Below, piece by piece: positions 47,301 through 56,300 of a stretch of DNA of 64,000 bases. Source of the DNA: Paenibacillus albus. Its GTDB lineage: Bacteria > Bacillota > Bacilli > Paenibacillales > Paenibacillaceae. The DNA lies in the NCBI RefSeq assembly GCF_003952225.1, contig NZ_CP034437.1:1874501-1938500 (forward strand), given 5' to 3'. Each line of letters starts with the position of its first letter. Positions within the stretch are counted from its first letter, which is position 1. Position numbers and translations under genes: made by a program. The notes under the pieces were generated by a model. That model made no database searches, was not told where the DNA came from, and worked only from the letters and a program-made list of their open reading frames with translations.

Positions 47301-50300
47301 CGGGTCGCAGTACGAAGTGTGGGCAGCGCTGGACCTGAACGAGACGTACACGTTGACGCTTAACAAAGCGGGGTACTCTTTCGACGCACCAGTTGCTATC
47401 GAAGTAATGCCCGAGCGGATATCCGCATCGGTGAGCCAAGTTTCTCACGGATCGTTCCGCCTGAAGTTCGATACGCCGATCAGCGGCTTAACAACCGATC
47501 AGCTCGCGCTTACGGACGCTAACGGACAATCCGTCGATGTCTCCGGTCTTCGATCGGAGGACGATGGCCTTACGTGGATCGTCGAAGCGGATATGGCTGC
47601 GGCAGGCATGTATGCCTTCCGCGTGGATACACCGGACGCCAAGTATGCCGAAGGCGATGTCGTCGTTCCTGAGACGATCGCGGTCGGCAGGTACGCGACA
47701 ATCAATGGGCCATACAGTCCGCAATATACCGGCTATACGGTTCATTTGGACCGAGCGGTTCCCGGACTAGACGCTTCGCACTTCACGTTGACGAAAGCGA
47801 ATGGAGATTCAATCGTCCCGACCGCTGTCGAGACGATAGATAACGGATTAACCTATACGCTGCAAACGACGGAAGTCAACGCGGGAGGGCCTTTCACGCT
47901 TGGCATGTCTGCGCCTGGCTATGATTTCGGACCACCGGCGGTCATTGTCAACGCGACGCTTAATCCGTGGAACACGAGCAAGCGTCCGCCGCAGTTTATG
48001 GCCGGGTTTAATCCAGCAATTCCGAACATGACAAAGGATAATTTCCACGTCGTCGACGAGTCGGGAGCGGAGGTCGAGGTCATCGAAGTCGTCTGGGATA
48101 ACCAGATGCACCTCTACATCGGCAAGTTCGCCGGCACGAACGGACATACCTATACGTTATCCGCCCGAGCCGACGGCTACGACTTTGGTGCTCCGAAGCA
48201 GATTCGGGTCTCCGGGCGCAATGAAATTACGGAGGTTTCGACGACAGGCGTGACGCTCAGCCTGAGTCCGGCGCTTGTCCTCGATACGTCGAAAGCTTTC
48301 ACGCTCAAGACGCTTGCCGGTGCTACGGTTCCGATCACCTCGGTCACGACAAACGATGGCGGGGCTACGTACCGGATATCGGCGGCTCTGACAGGCGGGG
48401 AATACATGCTGAGCATGAACGCTGATGCCGATCCGAATCAGTTCTATATTAACATCCCGATTCTCTCGGCGATTACGGTTGGCGGGGTCGGCAATGATGG
48501 TTTCACAGTAACGCTGGATCACCCGATTAGCGGCTTATGGGAAGGCAGCTTCCAGCTATCAAACGTATCGACAGGCGACTCGCTGACGATAACATCGGCA
48601 TCGTCTTCGGACGGCGGTCAGACGTACAGACTGGACGCCGCCTTGCCGGGGGGCACATATAACCTGAAGCTGATTGGGCATTTGCCGGTAGACGGCGTCT
48701 CGTTCCAAGTGGCGGATACCCTCGATGCGGGATCAACGACGATAACGAAGATCACGAATGCGGGATTCGAGCTTTCTTTTGCAAACGCGATTCCTGGCTT
48801 GCTGCCGGCTAATGTGGACATTAGAGATTCGGCTAATAAACGACTGACCGGGGTAACGCTCGCTACCGACGATTTCGGCGCGACTTATCACGTACGGGTT
48901 CAACTGGTATCGAACCAAGACTATACGGTAACGTTGACGAAAGCTTTTGCTAGCTTTCCATCGCCATTAACGTTCCACGTCAATCGCTTTATTACGGGCA
49001 GCGTGACGGACGTGACGATCGACGGACATTTAATTCTGAGGTTCTCTCCCGCGTTCCCTGAGATCGAGAATTATCTCGGCTTAAAGCTGAAGGACGAGAA
49101 TGGACAGCCCGTCTATCCGAACGGATTCGAATCATCCGATCATGGGGCGAGCTACCGTGTGACCGTCCCTGGCGGATTCCACCCGGGGGCTACTTATACG
49201 TATGCGCTTGAGCTGGACGGCTTCGAAATGAAGCCTGTCGCGTTTGACGTGCCGCCGTCAATGACGGTAGAAAGCGCGTCAACAACTGGCGTAACCGTAG
49301 CATTCGCATCTCCAGTCTCCGGGCTGCAGATCCGCAACTTCGTCGTCCGGGGGCAGCAAGGCGAGACGATCACGATGACGTCTGCGGCAACGAGCGACGG
49401 CGGATCGACCTATACGATCGCGGGTGCGCTGGCTTCTGGCAAGACATATACCATTCAATACAAGCCAGATGCCGCGTCCCAAGTCAACGAGCCGGTTCCG
49501 TTCGTCATTACCAAGCTCGTAACGGCGACGGTCTCGAATCCGACAATGACGGGCTTTAAGCTTCAATTTAATACCCGAATCGCAGGCTTGCTGCCTGGGC
49601 AGCTAATCTTGCGTGACCCAGACGGCAACCGAATCTACGTGAACCAATATACGCTGGTGACTGCGGATCAGGGACTTACCTACAAGGTGACTACGTCCAT
49701 GCTTCAAGCGGGCAACGGGTACTCGGTCGATTTGGATAGGAGCGAATTCAAGCTTGGATCGCCGGTGTTGTTCAATGTGCCGGTGACAGCGCAGACGCAG
49801 CTGATCGGCACGCAAACGAACTTGATCGCCATCCAAGTGCTACCCGACATGCCGGATCTCACGGCTACGAACTTCGTGCTGGTCGACGGGACAGGACGTA
49901 CGGTCGCAATCACAGTTACGTATAAAGGAGGCGCAATCTATCATCTGACGGGCGTATTCGATCCGAATTTAACATATACGCTGAAGACAACCGTACCCGG
50001 CTATGCATTCGGCGATCCGATACCAGTCGCATATGTCGTGAAAGTCGATGCCGTTGTGCTTCGCCAGAACCAATCAGGCTTTACGCTCAATTTGAGACCT
50101 GCGCTTCCGGGGCTGATCGCGAGTGATTTCCATCTCACGGACACGGGAGGCAATACGGTTGCGATCACGTCTGCCGTCACGTCGGACAATGGGCTGTCCT
50201 ACCAGATCCATGCGGCATTGGTGGCTGGCAAGACGTACACTGTGTCGACGACGAAAGCCGGCTACTCGGTCGTCACGTCGGATCCGTTCTCGCTTACATC

Positions 50301-53300
50301 CAAGAGAGCGTCGATTGACCGCGTGTCTGTTCACGGTTTTATGTTGAACTTCACTTCGCCGATGGCGCTGCTGGATACGGACTTGGCATTAACGAACGAG
50401 CAAGGCGATCCCGTTAAGGTGTCGTTCGTCTCGTGGGATGGCGGTCTGACCTACCAAGTCTACGCCGAACTGAGTGCTGGCGTTCAATACTCGCTGTCGA
50501 TCAACAAGATGGGCTACGATTTCGGCGCGGCGTTGACGTTCTCTCTCCAAGCGGTCGTTCCAACGTTCGAGGGAACGGTGGTCGGCAATGTGAATGCCTT
50601 TACGCTGAGCTTCAGCCAGCCTGTTCTTGGCCTGCGTGCGAGCGATTTCGTCATTATGCGTGAAGGGTGGGGCCAGCCGATTCCGGTTCAGCAAGCAACG
50701 ACGGCAGACGGCGGCTCTACTTATCTCATCGAGACGACTTTCTGGGGTGCGGCTCATTATACCGTTCTTCCCAAAAAAGACGGCTACGACTTCGGAGCGC
50801 CGGTCGAAATGGATGTTCCCGTCGCGGTGAGCGCGGCGGTCAGGAGAGCAGGTGCGACGTACGTCGATATCGGTTTGAATCCGGCGGTTCCGGGCTTGCA
50901 GGCTTCGGATTTCCAATTGAAGGATGATAATGGCAATACGCTTAACGCGGCAGCGGCTGTTACGACAGACGACGGAGCGACATATCGCGTCACCGCAGCC
51001 TTCATAGGCGCTCAAACGTACACGGTGCTGCCTGTCAAGCAAGGCTACGACTTCGGATTGGCATCATCCGTCTTTTTCCCTACGGTCATCATGGTGCAGC
51101 AAGCCGGCATTGACGTGAACGGATTAGCTGTCAAGCTGTCTCCGGCGATCGGCGGTTTGCCGTCAAGCGCCTTTGAGCTGCGAAATTCAGATGGCGAGCT
51201 TGTTATGGTCCATGCAATAGACGAACTGAACGACGGTCTGGCTTATGCCTTGAAGGCCTCGTTGACAGAGGGAGAGACGTACACGCTCTCGATTCATGCA
51301 GACGGCTACGATTTTGGAACTGCGCTGTCAGCGAATGTGCCAATCACGGTCGGCATGGATTACACCGATATTAGCGCTGGCGGGTTCGATGTCACGCTGG
51401 ACAAGGCTGTTTCCGGCCTAACCTCCGGTAACTTGGAGTTAACGGACGATCAAGGCGCTCCGGTCACGGTGCAATCGGTCGTTTCCGACAATGACGGACT
51501 TCGTTATCACGTCGCAGCAGCGCTGACGGAAGGCAAGGTATACACGCTGACGTTAACGAATAGCGGCTACGATTTCGGCATCGGCCGTACATTGTACGTT
51601 CCGGTCTCTGTCACGGCAGCGTTGAAATCGGCGAACGCTGCGGGTATCTCGATTCGATTCCAGACTGCGGTTGCCGGACTGACGAAAAGCAGCTTCACTC
51701 TGAAGGATGCGGAAGGGAACACCACAATCATTCAATCAGCGACGACTGCCGATGATGGTGTCACGTATGTGATCGCTGCCGATCTAACTGACGGCAAGCG
51801 ATACAATCTGACCGTCACGGCATCCGGTTATGTGTTCGGAGAACCGATCGCATTCGAGGTTCAAACGATTACGATATCCAGCGTAAATACTTCCGGCTTC
51901 AAGCTCGGCTTGAGCACGGCCGTTCCGAATCTCAGCCCGTCGCTCGTCCTTTTGAAGGATGGCAATGGCAATACGATTAACTTGAACGCGAGCACTTTCT
52001 TTGATGAAAACCCGAATTCGCCGAGCAAAGGCAAATCGTACGCGGTGCTTGTACCCATAACGGCTGGTGTCGTCTACACCATCGAACTGATAGACCCGGC
52101 ACATCCGACTACGGGGTTGTCCGAAGTCGTACTGCCAATCCGAGTCCAGAGCAGCGTCATTGCTGCGAACGCCAACGGGATTACGCTGTCGCTTTCCCCT
52201 AAGCAGATTAACCTGCTTCCTGCGGATCTAGCGATTGAGACAGCAGCCGGCGATCGCATTCCGGTCTCATCCATCGTTGCGGGAACCACGGCAGGCCAGT
52301 TCATCGTTCAGGCGCCGCTCTCGGAAGGCAGCACGTATACGCTGACGTTCACGAGAAAAGGCTATGAGCTCGCTTCGGCAGTAACCGCGTATGTGCCGAT
52401 TACGGCCGTCGCAGCTGTTCAGGCGGTTAATGAAAGTGGCTTTATACTGACGTTAAGTGCGCCGGTTTCCGATCTGTCCATCACACTGATTGATAGCCTT
52501 GGCAACGTCGTAGCTCCGGTAACGACAACAGCTTCTGATGAAGGTCTCAGCTACAAAGTAGCCTTCAACATGGGCTACAATCGCAATTTTACGCTCAAAC
52601 TGAGCAAGTCTGGCTACGATTTAGGCGGTGACCGCATCGTCAATAACGTTAGTTCAGCACCGAAGCTTATCGCGGCGACGTCCGACGAGAGCGGGACGAA
52701 GGTAATTCTAACATTCGACAAAGCGATGAAGCCGACGGATTCGACGTCTTTCTCGGTGAAGATCGACAACCAGTGGCAGAGCAATGTGAGATCCGTGCTT
52801 GGATCCGATCCGAAGACGATCATCCTGACATGGAGCGCGGCAGGCAAAATTATCGGCTCTACGGCGACGGCGATGGTCGCTTACGCCGGCGTCAATCGCG
52901 TGCAGGCAGTGAACCTGCTGTTCTTGCCAACATTCGGCGAAACGCCGGTATCAAATGCAGGAACCGTTCAAGGCTTCGTGTCCAGCAGCGCGGCGTTGGA
53001 TTCATCCGCCGTGTATCCGGCACAGGTGCTTCGCGGCCAATACGGCTTAAGCGCGCTTGAAGCGCTCAAAGTGCTGCGGGAAGGCGGCTTTACGGTCGCT
53101 TCATATACGAGAGCGATCTACGCCGTATATGACTTGTCCAAGGAAGCGATCATCGGACTGTTCGGCGAAATGGAAGCCGACGCGACGACGATGCTTCAAG
53201 GGCAGGATGCCATGTTCGACCAGAGCTATCCTTTTTATGTAAGAGATATGATGAAGGCGGGATATGCGCCTATCGAGTTTGGGCCGTTCTTGCGCAAACA

Positions 53301-56300
53301 TGGCAAGACGAGCGCGCAAGCGGTGATGCAGCTGAAAGTGGCCGGAGCCGTTGGCGTTGATGCTGCTGCCATGCTGCGGTCGTCGTACGACGAGACAGCT
53401 GGAAGCGCGGCTTCTCTTCTGAAGTCGTCAGGTTACGGCTTGCAAGAAGCTGCCGCAGCCGTTCAGCACGCTTACGAGCTAAGCGATGCGAATACGATCC
53501 TCGCATTGAAAGATGGGGGCTGGAAGGCGATTGAAGCTGCCTCCGCGATGAAAGTGCAGCTCTCCACGGGAGCTGTAGCAATGGCAAGAGCATTGGCCGA
53601 GGCTGGTTATGCGGCAGCAGTGATAGGCGGCGCGGTCGCGCAAGCCTACGCCTTCGACGACGCCGGCGCTGCCGTTGCGGTATTCGTCCAAGCCGGCTTC
53701 TCCGCACCTGATACGTATGGCATCGTCCGCGGGTCGTTCTCGCAAGTCGAAACAGCGAAGGCGATGCTGAATGCAGGCGTCTCCTCCGTTGAGGTGGCCT
53801 CTGCTGTCCTAGAGACAGGTGACAGCCCGGCTGTCGTCATTCAAGCGATGAAGTCCGTTCAAGCGGATGATCTGTTGATTGCCATCACGATCAAAGATGT
53901 GTGGGGCGTTTCGAACGCGAGCGAGGCTATGAAGACATTCGGCGCGAATGGTTATGACCTGGCGAAGCGTGCCGGATTGCTGCGCCTCGCCTATGAAGCA
54001 GATATTAAGGCGGCCGTCAGCGCGCTTTACGATGGCGCGACAAACGAGGAGCGCAACAATCTGCTCCGCTATTTGGTGAAAGGCGGATACGATCCGATAG
54101 CGACGACATCGTACTTCTTGCATAACGTCCGGGGTGCTGGTCGAAGCTCCGTCCTAAACCAGCTGAAACAGGCGGGATTGACAACTTCACAGGCGCTCAA
54201 GACGCTGCATGACGCTATCGTTGAAGATGGCACGCCGTTTAGTCTAAACGATGCGATCTTGATCCTTAGCGGCGATTATACGACCCGTTACACGGCGGCC
54301 GACGCAGTTGCCGGCTTGCTGACTGCTTTTGCCGGAGATAGCGGAACGACGACTGATATTACTTCTATAGCGGCAACTGTGTATTCGTCCCGATTGTGGG
54401 ACAAATACGAAATTGCCGGAGCGTTGAAAAGCTTGATGGGCATGAATCTGCAGCAATGGATCGCTCTGGAGCGGACGAACGCGATGGCGGACTGCCCTTG
54501 CAGCGTGATAACGATACGTAAGGACGCGGAATACTTGTACAGCGGAACGACGCTTGCGGATTTGACTGTCGCCATGAGCTTGTCCGGGCAATTCACGCTC
54601 GATGAATTGATCGACGGGACAATCGGCGCATATGGGTATAGCGGCGCTGGACAAGCACTTCCATATCTGACTTCAGCGCTGAAGAACGCAGGCTATGCCT
54701 TCGAGGACATCGCCGCATCGTTCGACCGAAGAGGCTGGTCGGAATGGATTCTCGCCTTCAGCCGTTACGGCATTGCAGCGAGCGAAGTCGCGGCTTACCT
54801 AATCGGCAAGCAAGAGACGATGGATCAAGTTATTCGCAAGCTGGCGCCGTACTCTCTAAGAGATATCGCGCTTGTGCTTCGCGAGAATTACCGTTTATCG
54901 GATTTGGATGCGACGACGGCCATGATTACGAGTACGGGCGAACGCTCTGACGACATCGCTGCAGCAATTGCTTGGGCGTATGGCAGCGACCCGATTATGC
55001 TCTGGATTCAGACGCTTCGCGCACAGGGAGCGACGGCAACATCCGTCATAAACACGCTCGCTGCCCATTATCCGGCCTACCGGACGTACGACGCACTCGG
55101 TCCGGCGCTGATCAAAGGCGGCTTCAGCCGCGATGAGGTTATACAAGGGTTGATCGTTCGTTTCTCGTACGGCAACAATTTGCCGGGTACGATCAAGCTG
55201 ATTCAATCGTTGTACGCACAGCAGCAAATTACGATCGCGCAGCTGCTTACCGCATCAGGCAGCGCAACACCGGAAAGCGGCATCGATTTCCTGGCGCTTG
55301 GCGGGTATAAGCTATCCGACATGGCCGGCAGTCTGAAGGAGTTTTACGGCTTAAAAGCAGGCGAAGCCGCATACGCGCTTTCGAAGAAATATCCGAACAA
55401 CGTCAATGCCGTATTGATGGCGCTATCGACCGTTTACGGGCAGACGATCGAGACGACGATGGCGGAAGCTTTGGACGCGCAGGGCATCTCAACCGTTGAA
55501 GCGGCTATCGAGTACTTGCGCAACGCAGGCTTCGGCTTCCGCGACATTGCGGCTGTGGTCAAAGAACGGTTCGCTCGTGACGCCGGTCAAATTGCCGCAT
55601 TGTATGCCGCGGGCCATACGGTCGACACGAATGTGGTTGTGACGACGCTCGCTTCGCTATTCGGTCAATCTGTGGAGTCGGTCGTTCATGACTGGCTTAT
55701 GGCGCAGGGTACGACATCTTATACGGCAGCGATTACGTTCATGAATCGGGCAAACTTTAGCCTGGCAAGTATCGTCAAGCTGGCGAAGAACGAGTATGGC
55801 CTCTCGTCGGGGACTGCACTGCAAGCGCTGGTCGCTTCCGGCTTATATCCGCAAACGAACGTCGTCGGAACTGTTGCTGACGTTTACGGAAGCGGGCAGA
55901 ATGAGACGATTGTCGATTCCTTGACGGCTAACGATCTACTTACATTCGACCAAGCCGTGCCGTATTTGAGGAAAATGTACTTCGGACTTACAGCGCTCGT
56001 AAGAGTCGGCAAAGAATATTACAGCTTGACGAGCGGAGAGGCGATCGACGTTCTTAGCGTAACCACTGATTATTCCTCATCGGAGATCAGCTCCGCTGTC
56101 CAGAACGTCTACGGGCAAACGCTGCAGCAGACACAGCTCAGTACGTTGACTAACATGGGCATCGGTACCTTTGCGGAGGCGATCACGCAGCTGCGGGCGC
56201 TCGATTTCTCGCTACGCGACATTGTGTTGGCCGCGAAGACGTATTACGGGCTGTCGGCAGGCAAGGCGACTTACGACTTGCTCCACGATGGGCATATCGA

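Noticed and set aside
50389..51042. 217-codon minus-strand frame inside the giant gene
   Set aside because: Antisense to a conserved repeat region; composition typical of shadow frames.
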